64,000 nucleotides of DNA from a bacterium (GTDB lineage: Bacteria > Myxococcota_A > UBA9160 > UBA4427), in the NCBI GenBank assembly GCA_024742285.1, contig JANSYR010000010.1:124001-188000 (forward strand). The letters are read 5' to 3'. The position numbers were made by a program, and so were the translations under genes. Below the pieces are notes generated by a model. That model searched no databases, was not told where the DNA came from, and was given only the letters and a program-made list of their open reading frames with translations. Below, piece by piece: positions 24,815 through 34,936 of this stretch; the first letter of the stretch is position 1, and each line of letters starts with the position of its first letter.

Positions 24815-26032
24815 GACGTGGGCCGTAGAATGCACCCGGCACGCATCCTGCGAGGCCGGTCTGCATGCCGACTCCGCCCTTCCTGCGCCGCCCACCTCAC
24901 TGCCCCAACCTCGACTGCGATTTCCATGCAGATCCAACCGGTTGGCGCTTTCAGAAGAAAGGCTTCTACGAACGAGAGGCCCGGCCGCGCCGGATCCAGC
25001 GGTACCGCTGTACCCGTTGCGGCCGCTACTTCAGTTCACAGACCTTCTCTCCGTCCTACTGGCTGAGGCGCGGCGATCTCCTCGAGGACGTGTTCCACCT
25101 CTTAGTGAGTTGCGCGGGCTTCCGCCAGATCGCCCGAGCCAAGCGCGTCTCGCACTCGACGGTTCGGCGTCTGAGTGATCGCTTGGGCCGGCACTGTCTT
25201 CTGTTCCACGAGGCCATGAGGCCGAGGATGTGTCCCAACGAGCCTCTCGTCCTGGACGGCTTCCGGACCTTCGAGCACAGCCAGTACTGGCCGATGGACT
25301 TGAATCTGGTCGTGGGAAGAAGCCTTTTCGTCTACGGCTTCAACGATGCCGAGCTCAGGCGAAGCGGTACGATGAGGCCCGCCCAGGCCGTGAAACGGCA
25401 GATCCTGGAACGAAAGTTTGGGAGACCGGACCCGCAGGCGACGCGGAAGAGAACCGAAGAGCTGCTTCGCAGAGTGGTTCCGCCCGGCGGCGTGGTCGAG
25501 CTCCGGAGCGACGAGCACCAGGCCTACCCACGGGCGATGGCGGGGCTCACGGATAGGACGTTCGTTCATGGTCAGACGAGTTCGAAGGAAGCGCGGACGC
25601 CGGAGAATCCGCTCTTCCCCGTAAACCTGTCGGACATGCTGATTCGGCACTCGAGTGCGAACCACAAGCGGGAGACGATCGCGTTCTCTAAACGGAGACA
25701 ATCCGCTCTCTATCGCCTGGCGATCTGGGTGGTGTGGCGGAACTACCTGAAGGATCGATCAGAGAACCGTCGGAGGGGGACGCCGGCGCAGACGCTGGGA
25801 ATCACCAAGAGGGTGATGGATCTGAAGGACGTCCTTCGTGGGCGTCTCTTCGCCAGCCGGATCCCGTCGGTTCGGGGCTGGCTGGCGGAGTGTTACTTCG
25901 GTCGGATCCGGACGCGGGCGATCGAGAGCTGCGTCGAGCATCGGGCGAGGTTCGCGATCTAGCGAGCACGGGCACGCGGAGCATTCTTCGGGAGGAACAC
26001 GCCCGAAAGAGGCGCAATCCTCGGTCCACGTC
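24815..26032 (+). mobile_element. Insertion sequence, 1218 bp, with 22-bp terminal inverted repeats
   Basis: The left end (from 24815, GACGTGG...) and the reverse complement of the right end (to 26032) match at 17 of the first 22 positions, starting with seven identical bases. Directly outside the ends lies an 11-bp direct repeat (24804-24814 and 26033-26043), the expected target duplication. A single transposase gene fills the element. Five more bases (24799-24803) match the element's right end, extending the apparent direct repeat to 16 bp; this may be chance or target preference. The insertion falls between the monooxygenase gene and the stop codon of the repeat protein, disrupting neither. 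Family is not certain; the zinc-ribbon transposase resembles the IS1/IS1595 group. Confidence 0.82.
24865..25962 (+). CDS. Transposase with N-terminal zinc ribbon and DDE-like domain
   Basis: A 365-residue protein. Residues 13-52 form a zinc ribbon (Cys13, Cys18, Cys49, Cys52). Residues 80-108 form a helix-turn-helix with FRQIARAKRVSHSTVRRL. The catalytic domain has candidate acidic residues Asp131 (LVLDGF) and Asp216 (LRSDEH); a later conserved acid is not obvious, with Glu270 in NHKRETIAFSKR a candidate. Base composition is visibly lower in GC than the neighbours, consistent with transfer. The gene fills an element bounded by inverted repeats, so it is the transposase; it appears intact. 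ATG 24865 is chosen, 50 bp inside the left end. Confidence 0.83.
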   Translation: MPTPPFLRRPPHCPNLDCDFHADPTGWRFQKKGFYEREARPRRIQRYRCTRCGRYFSSQTFSPSYWLRRGDLLEDVFHLLVSCAGFRQIARAKRVSHSTVRRLSDRLGRHCLLFHEAMRPRMCPNEPLVLDGFRTFEHSQYWPMDLNLVVGRSLFVYGFNDAELRRSGTMRPAQAVKRQILERKFGRPDPQATRKRTEELLRRVVPPGGVVELRSDEHQAYPRAMAGLTDRTFVHGQTSSKEARTPENPLFPVNLSDMLIRHSSANHKRETIAFSKRRQSALYRLAIWVVWRNYLKDRSENRRRGTPAQTLGITKRVMDLKDVLRGRLFASRIPSVRGWLAECYFGRIRTRAIESCVEHRARFAI

Positions 26033-26043
26033 CTAAGGCGCGA
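26033..26043. repeat. Target site duplication, right copy, overlapping the repeat protein's stop codon
   Basis: Identical to 24804-24814. Its first three bases (CTA) are the reverse complement of the TAG stop of the minus-strand repeat protein, so the element inserted precisely at the end of that gene and left its coding sequence intact. Confidence 0.8.
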
Positions 26044-26512
26044 AGTTGAAGAGCGGGAAGACGGGAAGGAACCCCTCGTCGTTGAAGTTGAGGACGCCGA
26101 GCTGGAGTCCCTTCATCGACTTCGCCCGGTTCAGCACGCCGAGCTGCAGTCCATACCCGTGGTCGACGCCGTTCGCGACTCCGAGCTGGACGCCCTGCAT
26201 CTTTCCGAGCACCTGGTTGCCGATCCCCGCCTGCACGCCCTTGAGCGCGTAGGCGTCGGAGAAGAAGCCGGTGTCGAGGCCGTAGACCTTCTTCTGGGTC
26301 CCGTAGAAGAGCGACAGGCGCCAGCCGTAGACCTTCGTCTCCTTATGGAAGAGCTGGACGCCCCCCGGCGACACGGCCAGCTGGAAGGGCGTCATCGCCG
26401 TCTTGATGAAGCCCTTCGGCCCGCCGGCTGCGGCGGACGGCCCGCCGAGGGCGAGGATCCCCAGGATCGCGAGGAGCGGAATCGCCCGGCGCGAGAGTGC
26501 CCTACGTCGCAT
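26033..26512 (-). CDS. Exported small protein with GLQLGVLN repeats (LA_2272/LA_2273-like surface repeat)
   Basis: A 159-residue protein with a signal peptide (residues 1-29, MRRRALSRRAIPLLAILGIL...). The mature part contains repeated elements of the form G-(V/L)-Q-(L/A)-G-(V/I)-(L/A/G)-N at about 15-19-residue intervals: GVQAGIGN, GVQLGVAN, GLQLGVLN, GLQLGVLN. This is the pattern of the surface-repeat proteins known from Leptospira and Bacteroidetes and predicts a small beta-solenoid or stacked-strand structure at the cell surface. GGAAGGGGGA precedes the ATG. The gene ends exactly at an insertion sequence and originally converged with the Baeyer-Villiger monooxygenase gene. Function unknown. 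Confidence 0.72.
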   Translation of the reverse strand: MRRRALSRRAIPLLAILGILALGGPSAAAGGPKGFIKTAMTPFQLAVSPGGVQLFHKETKVYGWRLSLFYGTQKKVYGLDTGFFSDAYALKGVQAGIGNQVLGKMQGVQLGVANGVDHGYGLQLGVLNRAKSMKGLQLGVLNFNDEGFLPVFPLFNFAP

Positions 26513-26544
26513 CGTTTCGGTCCCCCTTCCAGCAGGTCCGGGTT

Positions 26545-27876
<1,332 letters not shown>

Positions 27877-28013
27877 GGCGGGTCCTTTCTCGGTTCTCGC
27901 GGCCGAGGCGCATGATGGCACACCGCGTGTCAGAAGATCAGGCGCCCCTTGCGACTCGTCGTCCAGCGCCGCCGGACCGTGCCCCGCGCGCCTCGAAGCC
28001 GCATACTCCGACC

Positions 28014-29378
28014 ATGTCGATCCTCGGCGACGCTCGCTTCTACGTGCAGTTCCTGCGCGATCCGGTCGACTGCCTGATCCGACTCGACCGGGAGCCGGGC
28101 GCCAAGCGAAACTTCGTACGGAAGGGGCGACAGGTCGCGTTCCTCCTCGGACGACGCGAGAACGAGGCGATCCTGGGCGACCCGGACACGTTCCACGTCC
28201 TGCCGATCACGCTGCCCGGGCCCGAGGGCTCCGCCCAGCGGCGGATCGGCGAAGGGCTCGTGAACCTCAACGGACCGATCCACAAGCGCCACCGGAGCCT
28301 GCTCGTCCCGCCCCTCGCCGGGTCGGCCCTCGACGCGTACCACGCTCCGGTCGTGGCGGCGGTGGACGCAATGCTCGCCGGCTGGCGCGCCGGGGAGACC
28401 CGGGATCTCCTCGACGACATGAACCGGCTCGCGATTCGCGTGAGCAGCGCGACGCTCTTCGCGATGGACGACGCCGCCGAGGCGGATCGGGTCGCGGCGA
28501 CGATCGACCGCTGGTTCAAGATGAACACGGCCCTCGGCGTTCGACTCTTCCAGCGGGATCTGCCCGGCACGCCCTACGCACGGATGCTGCGAGCGGCAGA
28601 AGAGGTCGAGGCGACGATGCTCGCGCTGGTGGCGAAGCGCCGGGCGGAAGGTGCGGCGGGGGAGGACATCCTCTCCCGTCTGATCCGGGCGAAGGACGAG
28701 GTGGGCGCGCCGATCGGCGACGCGGAGCTGGTGGGCGAGTCGACGATCGCGTTCATCGCCAGCCACGAGACGACGTCGAAGGCCCTCGCCTGGACGCTGT
28801 TCCTGGTGGCGCAGCATCCGGCGGAGGCGCGGCGCCTCGTCGACGAGATCCGGCGGGTCGTGGGCGACGGCGCCCCCTCGGTCGAGGACCTCGGGCGCCT
28901 GCCGGCGCTCGATCGCGCGCTCAAGGAGAGCCTGCGGATCCTCCCGCCCGTCGCGTTCAACGTGCGTCGCGCGAACCGGGACACCGAGGTCCTCGGGCAG
29001 ACCCTGCCGGTCGGCTCGACCGCGGTCTTCAGCCACTACATCACGCACCACGACCCGGCGATCTATCCGGAGCCCGAGCGCTTCCGCCCCGATCGCTGGG
29101 AGGGGCTCAAGCCGACCCAGTACGAGTACCTGCCCTTCAGCGCCGGTCCGCGTCGCTGTATCGGCGAGGGCTTCACGACGCGGATGCAGAAGATCACGCT
29201 GATCCGGCTGCTCCAGCGCTTCCGCTTCACCGTCGTCGCCGGCAGCCGCTTCGATCGCCACCAGGCGGTCACCGTCGCGCCCCGCGAAGGCGTCCCCGTC
29301 ACCCTCCACCCCCCGGACGGCGCCTTCGAGCGCGTCCCGGTGGCGGGCGCGATCCACCAGATGGTGAAGCTCGACTGA
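28014..29378 (+). CDS. Cytochrome P450
   Basis: A 454-residue soluble P450. The I-helix motif AFIASHETTS contains the acid-alcohol pair for oxygen activation; the K-helix KESLR gives Glu-x-x-Arg; the heme-binding loop FSAGPRRCIG places the thiolate at Cys382. It resembles the HETT-type fatty-acid/terpene P450s (CYP110/120-like) more than the CYP51-like one at 37220. An upstream in-frame ATG at 27912 exists, but 28014 leaves room for the divergent promoters. No ferredoxin is adjacent, so it may use the ferredoxin at 34937 or another carrier. Followed by a convergent epoxide hydrolase; an oxidised product could be handed to it. Confidence 0.92.
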   Translation: MSILGDARFYVQFLRDPVDCLIRLDREPGAKRNFVRKGRQVAFLLGRRENEAILGDPDTFHVLPITLPGPEGSAQRRIGEGLVNLNGPIHKRHRSLLVPPLAGSALDAYHAPVVAAVDAMLAGWRAGETRDLLDDMNRLAIRVSSATLFAMDDAAEADRVAATIDRWFKMNTALGVRLFQRDLPGTPYARMLRAAEEVEATMLALVAKRRAEGAAGEDILSRLIRAKDEVGAPIGDAELVGESTIAFIASHETTSKALAWTLFLVAQHPAEARRLVDEIRRVVGDGAPSVEDLGRLPALDRALKESLRILPPVAFNVRRANRDTEVLGQTLPVGSTAVFSHYITHHDPAIYPEPERFRPDRWEGLKPTQYEYLPFSAGPRRCIGEGFTTRMQKITLIRLLQRFRFTVVAGSRFDRHQAVTVAPREGVPVTLHPPDGAFERVPVAGAIHQMVKLD

Positions 29379-29416
29379 CCGTCGGCGCCGGCCCCCCGTC
29401 CCCGTTCCCACCCCCG

Positions 29417-30571
29417 TCAGGATCGTCCGGCGAAGAAGGTGCGCAGGTCGTCGACGAGGAGTGCCGGCTGCTCCGCGGGGGCGAAGTGGCCTCCCCGCGG
29501 CATCACTGTCCAGTGCTCGATATTCGCGTGTCGCGCCGCGATCCGTCTCGGCACGAGGATCGTCTCCTTCGGGAAGACACCGATCCCGGTCGGTGCCTCG
29601 CAGGGGGGCTGGCGATCGTGGACGGGCTGCCAGGGGTGGTGGGCCGTCTCCCAGTAGAAGCGGAGGCTCGACGTGATCGTGCCGGTCAGCCAGTAGATCG
29701 AGATCGTGGTGAGGAGGTCGTCCTTCGAGAAACAGTTCTCGACGTCGCCGTCGCAGTCGCTCCAGGCACGACGGCGCTCGAGGATCCAGGCCGCGAGACC
29801 GGCCGGAGAGTCCGAGAGCGCATAGCCCAGGGTCTGCGGATCGAGGGAATGGACCGCCATGTGCGAGGTGATCGTCGACTTCATGGACACGTGATGGTCC
29901 CACCATCCCGTTTCGTCCGCTGCGTAGTCTTCTTCGCGCAGGGCTTCGTAGTCGAGGCCGAGATAGCCGGGCAGGCTCTCGTAGACCGCGATCAGGTGGT
30001 CGGCGAACCGGTGACCCATCGCGGCGGTCACGAGGGCGCCCCAGTCACCGCCATAGGCCGCATAGCGTTCGAAGCCGAGCGTCTCGCGCATCAACCGGTC
30101 CCACAGGACGGCGGTCTCGGGATAGCCGATCCCGGTCCGGGTGAGCGGGGACGAGAAGCCGAAGCCCGGAAGCGACGGCACGATCAGCTCGAAGGCCGGG
30201 GCGTCCGGGCGAGCGTGGGCGTCCGGGTCCGAGAGCGGCCCGAGGACGTGCTGAAAGTCCCAGAACGTCCACGGCCAGCCGTGGGTCATGATCAGCGGGA
30301 TCGCGTCGGCCCGCGGCGACGGGACACGCAGGAAGTGGATCGGCGCGTCGTCGATCGTCGTTCGGAAATGCGCGTACCGATTCATGGCGGCTTCGTGGGC
30401 GCGCCAGTCGTACCCGTTCCGCCAATGGTCGAGCAGGGACGCGAGGTAGGTCCGTTCGGTCCCGTAGCGCCAGTCTTCGTTCGACGGGTCCGCGGGGAGG
30501 ACGGCCCGATCGAGGCGTGCACGGAGATCTTCGAGCGAGGCATCGGGAATCGCGATCTCGAAAGCTTCCAT
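29417..30571 (-). CDS. Epoxide hydrolase (EHN-type alpha/beta hydrolase)
   Basis: A 384-residue microsomal-type epoxide hydrolase. Residues 1-110 are the EHN domain (MEAFEIAIPDASLEDLRARL at the start). The oxyanion motif HGWP is at 97-100, nucleophile Asp176 (YGGDWGA) and the catalytic His362 (RGGHFAP) near the end. It opens epoxides to diols, a frequent next step after P450 or monooxygenase action. The gene is convergent with a P450 gene and divergent from a thioesterase gene, which supports an oxidative catabolic neighbourhood. Substrate unknown. Confidence 0.92.
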   Translation of the reverse strand: MEAFEIAIPDASLEDLRARLDRAVLPADPSNEDWRYGTERTYLASLLDHWRNGYDWRAHEAAMNRYAHFRTTIDDAPIHFLRVPSPRADAIPLIMTHGWPWTFWDFQHVLGPLSDPDAHARPDAPAFELIVPSLPGFGFSSPLTRTGIGYPETAVLWDRLMRETLGFERYAAYGGDWGALVTAAMGHRFADHLIAVYESLPGYLGLDYEALREEDYAADETGWWDHHVSMKSTITSHMAVHSLDPQTLGYALSDSPAGLAAWILERRRAWSDCDGDVENCFSKDDLLTTISIYWLTGTITSSLRFYWETAHHPWQPVHDRQPPCEAPTGIGVFPKETILVPRRIAARHANIEHWTVMPRGGHFAPAEQPALLVDDLRTFFAGRS

Positions 30572-30637
30572 GCCGGCCAGTATGGACCGATGCGCGCGAA
30601 GGCGCCCCCGGCTCGGCCGCGACGGCGCGGGCCGGAT

Positions 30638-31063
30638 ATGACATCCTCGGCGCCCATGAGCCAACCGACTTCCGATTTCAACGGCTTCGTGGGCATCGCG
30701 TTCGACCGCGCCGAGGAGGGGATCTGCGAGATGACCCTCGACGTCGACGACCGCCATCTGTCGATCGCCGAGCGCGTCCACGGCGGCGTCTTCTTCACGA
30801 TGATCGACACGGCGATGGGCCGCTCGGTCATCTCGACGCTCCCAGCGGGTCGGGGCTGCGCGACCATCGAGGCAAAGATCAACTACTTCCGCCCGGTCCA
30901 GCAGGGTCGCGTTCGCGTCGTCGCGCGATGCGTCAACACGTCGCGCCGCACGGCCTACGCGGAGGCCGAGATCCGGGACGACGAGGACCGCCTGATCTGC
31001 AAGGCCACGGGCACGTTCATGCTGACCGAGACCATGGCTCAGAAGGAACGCGAACGGTTCTGA
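30638..31063 (+). CDS. Hotdog-fold thioesterase (PaaI-like)
   Basis: A protein of about 141 residues. The hotdog signature HGGVFFTMIDTAMGRSV and the strand ATIEAKINYFRPVQQG identify a PaaI/acyl-CoA thioesterase, which releases acids from CoA thioesters, often hydroxylated aromatic ones. Two in-frame ATG starts exist, 30638 and 30656; neither has a convincing ribosome-binding site. It is divergent from the epoxide hydrolase and convergent with pyruvate carboxylase (10 bp apart). Confidence 0.87.
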   Translation: MTSSAPMSQPTSDFNGFVGIAFDRAEEGICEMTLDVDDRHLSIAERVHGGVFFTMIDTAMGRSVISTLPAGRGCATIEAKINYFRPVQQGRVRVVARCVNTSRRTAYAEAEIRDDEDRLICKATGTFMLTETMAQKERERF

Positions 31064-31073
31064 GGCGCGGTCG

Positions 31074-34000
31074 CTACTCCGCAGCCTCCAGCGTGTAGAG
31101 CAGATCGCCCGTCTCGATCTGTTCCCCGGCGGCGATGTGGATCTTCTTGATCCGACCGGCGACCGGCGCGGTCACGCTCGACTCCATCTTCATGGCCTCG
31201 ATCACGGCGAGGATCTCGCCGGCGGGGACCGCGTCCCCTTCGCCGTGGGCGTGGCTCGCGAGCAGGCCCGGGAGCGGCGCGCCGACCTGGAGCGGATCGT
31301 CCGAGTCGGCCTTGGCGTGACGCTCGATCTGGATTCCGAGCGTCCGGTCGTGCACCAGGATGCGTCGGGGCTGGCCGTTCAGATCGAAGAAGACCTGACG
31401 CTGGCCCTCGGAGTCCGGGTCGCCGATCGCAACGAGGCGGACGACGAGGCCCTGTCCGGGCTCGGTCTCGAGATGGATTTCCTGGCCGAGGCCCATGCCG
31501 TGGAAGAAGGCGACGGTCGGCAGGACCGTGAGGTGCTCGCCGTGCTCGCGCCTTCGTTCGACGTAGTCGAGGAAGACCCGAGGGTAGAGGACGTAGGCGA
31601 GGACCTCGGCCTTCGTCGCCTCACGGCCGAGCTTGTTCGTGAGCTCCGCGGCCGCGGCCTCGAGGTCCGCGTCGGCGAGATCCGCGCCGGGGCGTGCGTC
31701 GAGGGGCGTGCGGTCCTTGAGGACGAGCTTCTGCAGCTCTTCCGGGAAGCCATAGGCGGGCTGCCCGATCCGTCCCTCGAAGAACTCGATCACGCTGTCG
31801 GGGAAGGTCAGGTCGCGGCCGCGATCCATGACGTCCTTCGGTGTGAGACCGTTCGACAGCATGTAGAGGGCCATGTCGCCGACGACCTTCGAGGACGGGG
31901 TCACCTTCACGACGTCGCCGAAGAGCTTGTTGACCTCGGCGTACATCTTCATGACGTCGCGCCAGCGCTCACCGAGACCCATCGCGACCGCCTGCGTCCG
32001 CAGGTTCGTGTACTGCCCGCCCGGGATTTCGTGCTCGTAGACCTCCGCGGAGCCGTGGTACGGCCCCTTGTCGAAGGCGTGGTAGTTCGACCGGACCGAC
32101 TCCCAGTAGGCGTCGAAGGGCAGCAGCTGGTCGAGGTCGAGCTCCGAGGACCGCGGCGATTGCGCGAGCATGGCGACCACGCTCTGGAGGTTCGGCTGGC
32201 TCGTCGATCCCGAAAGCGGTCCGAAGGCGCAGTCGATCGCATCGACTCCGGCCTCGACCGCCTGGAGGTAGGCCGCCCCCTGGATGCCTGCGGAGTCGTG
32301 GGAGTGGAGGTGGATCGGAACTTCGACCTCGTCGCGCAGGGCCGAGACCAGCTTCTTCGCCGCGTAGGGCTTGAGCAGGCCCGCCATGTCCTTGATGCAG
32401 AGGATGTGCGCGCCACGGTCGACGAGGTCCTTCGCGAGGTCCACGTAGTAGTTCAGCGCGTACCGCTCGCGACCCGGCTCGAGGATGTCGCCCGTGTAGC
32501 AGATGGCGACCTCGGCGATCGCGCCGGACTCGCGGGTGGCATCGATCGCGACCTGCATCTGATCGGCCCAGTTGAGGGAGTCGAAGATGCGGAAGAGGTC
32601 GATGCCGCGCTCGTGGGCTTCCTTCACGAACTCGCGGACGACGTTGTCCGGGTAGGTCGTGTAGCCGACCGCGTTCGCGCCGCGGAGCAGCATCTGGAAG
32701 AGGACGTTCGGGATCGCCTTGCGCAGGACCTCGAGGCGCTGCCACGGATCCTCGTCGAGGAAGCGCATCGCGACATCGAAGGTCGCGCCGCCCCACATCT
32801 CGAGGGAGAGGAGCTGGGGCGCGAGACGCGCGAGGGCGGGGGCGACCGCCAGCATGTCCTGGGTCCGCAGGCGCGTCGCGAGGAGCGACTGGTGGGCGTC
32901 GCGGAAGGTCGTGTCGGTCACGAGGGTGGCCTCGTGGCTCCGCATCCACGCGGCGAAGCCCTCGGCACCGAGCTCCTCGAACTTCTGCTTCGAGCCGGCC
33001 GGCGGCTCGGCTTTGCGGTCGTAGGAGGGGATCTGCGGCGTCTGGCGGAGCGCGTCCGGGTCGAGGCGCTCGACGTTCGGGCGGCCGTTCACGGTCACGT
33101 CGGCCAGGTAGGTCAGCAGACGCGTGCCGATCCCGCGGTCCTCGTCGAACTCGAGGAGCTCGGGCGTCTCGGCGATGAAGTGCGTGTCGCACTCGCCGGC
33201 CTGGAAGGTCGGGTGATCGATCAAGCGCCGCAGGTAGGAGACGTTGGTCTCTACGCCGCGGACGCGGAACTCGCCGAGGGCGCGCAGCGCGCGGGACGAC
33301 GCTTCCTCGAGGTCACGGCCTCGGGTCGTGAGCTTCGCGAGGAGCGAGTCGTAGTAGGGCGTGATGATCGCGCCGGGGAAGGCGTTGCCCGCATCGAGGC
33401 GGACGCCGAGGCCGCCGGGGGATCGGTAGGAGATGAGTCGGCCGTAGTCCGGGAGGAAGCCGTTCTCCGGATTCTCGGTCGTCACGCGGCACTGGATCGC
33501 GAAATCTCGCGGCGCGAGGGTCTCCTGGGAGATCCCCATCGACTCGAGGGTCTGGCCGGCGGCGACGCGGATCTGGGAGCCGACGATGTCGACGCCGGTG
33601 ATCTCCTCGCTGACCGTGTGCTCGACCTGCACGCGGGGATTCATCTCGATGAAGTAGTAGTCGTCGCCGGAGACGAGGAACTCGACGGTGCCCGCGTTCT
33701 GGTAGCCGACGTGCCGCGCGAACTCGACCGCGGAGTCGCAGAGCTTCTCGCGGAGCTCCTGCGGCAGGTTCGGTGCCGGGGCGAGCTCGACGACCTTCTG
33801 GTGGCGTCGCTGGATCGAACAGTCGCGCTCGAAGAGGTGGACCACGTTGCCGTGCTTGTCCGCGAGGATCTGGACCTCGATGTGCTTCGGGCGGGTGACG
33901 AGCTTCTCGACGAAGACCTCGTCGTTGCCGAAGGCGCTGGCGGCTTCCCGGCGCGCGGCCTCGAAGTTCTCGACGAACTCCGCCTCGGTGTTGGTGACGC

Positions 34001-34520
34001 GCATGCCGCGGCCGCCGCCTCCGCCGCTCGCCTTGACCATGACCGGGAAGCCGATCTCGCGGGCGTACTCGAGTCCCGCCTGGGCGTCTTCGATCGGCGG
34101 CGAGCCGGGGATGATCGGGAGGCCGGCTTCGATCGCCGCGTTGCGGGCGCTCACCTTGTCGCCGACGGAGGAGAGGACGCTCGCCGGGGGGCCGACGAAC
34201 TGGATCCCCGCAGCGGTCACGGCTTCGGCGAAGTCCGCGCGCTCGGAGAGGAAGCCGTAGCCCGGATGGATGGCCTGGGCGCCGGTCGCCTCGGCGATCT
34301 CGAGGATCCGCGGGATGTCGAGGTAGACGCCGACCGGATTGCCCCCCTCGCCGAGGGAATAGGCCTCGTCCGCCTTGAAGCGGTGGAGCGCGTAGCGGTC
34401 CTCGTCGGAGTGGATGCCGATCGTGCGGATGCCGAGCTCGGCACAGGCGCGGTGGATCCGGATGGCGATCTCGCCGCGATTGGCGATCAGCAGGCGTTCG
34501 AAGGGCATCGGGTCAGGCAT
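31074..34520 (-). CDS. pyc: Pyruvate carboxylase
   Basis: A 1148-residue multidomain enzyme. Residues 5-455 are the biotin carboxylase (FERLLIANRGEIAIR, glycine-rich ATP loop GGGGRGM). Residues 535-830 are the carboxyltransferase (TTFRDAHQSLLATRLRTQDM). The C-terminus holds the biotin carrier with AMKM and biotinyl Lys1111. This is the standard single-chain order. It makes oxaloacetate from pyruvate and refills the TCA cycle. The ATG at 34520 gives the usual N-terminus; no strong SD is present. An AT-rich stretch at 34580-34615 upstream is a likely promoter area. It is flanked by catabolic genes but is probably a core metabolic gene. Confidence 0.95.
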   Translation of the reverse strand: MPDPMPFERLLIANRGEIAIRIHRACAELGIRTIGIHSDEDRYALHRFKADEAYSLGEGGNPVGVYLDIPRILEIAEATGAQAIHPGYGFLSERADFAEAVTAAGIQFVGPPASVLSSVGDKVSARNAAIEAGLPIIPGSPPIEDAQAGLEYAREIGFPVMVKASGGGGGRGMRVTNTEAEFVENFEAARREAASAFGNDEVFVEKLVTRPKHIEVQILADKHGNVVHLFERDCSIQRRHQKVVELAPAPNLPQELREKLCDSAVEFARHVGYQNAGTVEFLVSGDDYYFIEMNPRVQVEHTVSEEITGVDIVGSQIRVAAGQTLESMGISQETLAPRDFAIQCRVTTENPENGFLPDYGRLISYRSPGGLGVRLDAGNAFPGAIITPYYDSLLAKLTTRGRDLEEASSRALRALGEFRVRGVETNVSYLRRLIDHPTFQAGECDTHFIAETPELLEFDEDRGIGTRLLTYLADVTVNGRPNVERLDPDALRQTPQIPSYDRKAEPPAGSKQKFEELGAEGFAAWMRSHEATLVTDTTFRDAHQSLLATRLRTQDMLAVAPALARLAPQLLSLEMWGGATFDVAMRFLDEDPWQRLEVLRKAIPNVLFQMLLRGANAVGYTTYPDNVVREFVKEAHERGIDLFRIFDSLNWADQMQVAIDATRESGAIAEVAICYTGDILEPGRERYALNYYVDLAKDLVDRGAHILCIKDMAGLLKPYAAKKLVSALRDEVEVPIHLHSHDSAGIQGAAYLQAVEAGVDAIDCAFGPLSGSTSQPNLQSVVAMLAQSPRSSELDLDQLLPFDAYWESVRSNYHAFDKGPYHGSAEVYEHEIPGGQYTNLRTQAVAMGLGERWRDVMKMYAEVNKLFGDVVKVTPSSKVVGDMALYMLSNGLTPKDVMDRGRDLTFPDSVIEFFEGRIGQPAYGFPEELQKLVLKDRTPLDARPGADLADADLEAAAAELTNKLGREATKAEVLAYVLYPRVFLDYVERRREHGEHLTVLPTVAFFHGMGLGQEIHLETEPGQGLVVRLVAIGDPDSEGQRQVFFDLNGQPRRILVHDRTLGIQIERHAKADSDDPLQVGAPLPGLLASHAHGEGDAVPAGEILAVIEAMKMESSVTAPVAGRIKKIHIAAGEQIETGDLLYTLEAAE

Positions 34521-34936
34521 GGGGAGGGGTCCGCAGAGATGGGTGGGCGCCGAGTGTACAGGTTTCCCCGTTTCGTGCATTGTTCACTGAAATCAAGTAG
34601 ATAAAGACGTTTCTCGCGAGGCCGGACGGCCTTTTCGGGCGAACCGGCGGGAGCTCTAGGGGCCGCTCCCGCTCCTCCGGACGCGGGTCGCCCGGACCGC
34701 GCTCCAGGCCGTCGCGATCCGGTCGTAGGTTCTCGCCCGGGACGCCGAGGCGATCGCGGGGGGCTTGCTCGACGACGTCGTCGGTCCGGGAAGGGGCGAG
34801 AAGCGCGCCCTCGGGCGGCTCGAAGGGCTCCGGTCGCTCGCCGCGAAGGCCTACGCGGCGACGAAGCTTGGCCTGCGTGCGGACGCGCTCGCAGCGATGG
34901 ACGCGGGACTCGGGCGCCGGCCCTCGCCGGACGCGC
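34521..34936. other. Intergenic region with an enoyl-CoA-hydratase-like remnant
   Basis: The stretch between the pyruvate carboxylase start and the ferredoxin stop has no intact gene. At 34580-34615 is an unusually AT-rich run, probably the pyruvate carboxylase promoter. Further right, a plus-strand frame from 34729 has a protein-like stretch described in its own entry. The rest shows no repeat or RNA gene. Confidence 0.5.
34729..34932 (+). pseudogene. Possible C-terminal remnant of an enoyl-CoA hydratase/isomerase
   Basis: This frame, preceded by an in-frame TAG at 34726, encodes a run resembling the C-terminal helices of crotonase proteins: a GLLDDVV segment, then LRSLAAKAYAATKLGLRA and DALAAMDAG. 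In intact members the same order precedes the C-terminus. There is no start codon or upstream domain, so it would be a decayed gene end. The resemblance is by eye only and may be chance in a high-GC frame. Confidence 0.35.

Noticed and set aside
31137-34604. A 1155-codon open frame on the strand opposite pyruvate carboxylase
   Set aside because: The high-GC codon pattern of the real gene leaves the antisense frame open. The antisense product is rich in D, V, R and L without domains and the sense strand is a complete pyruvate carboxylase.
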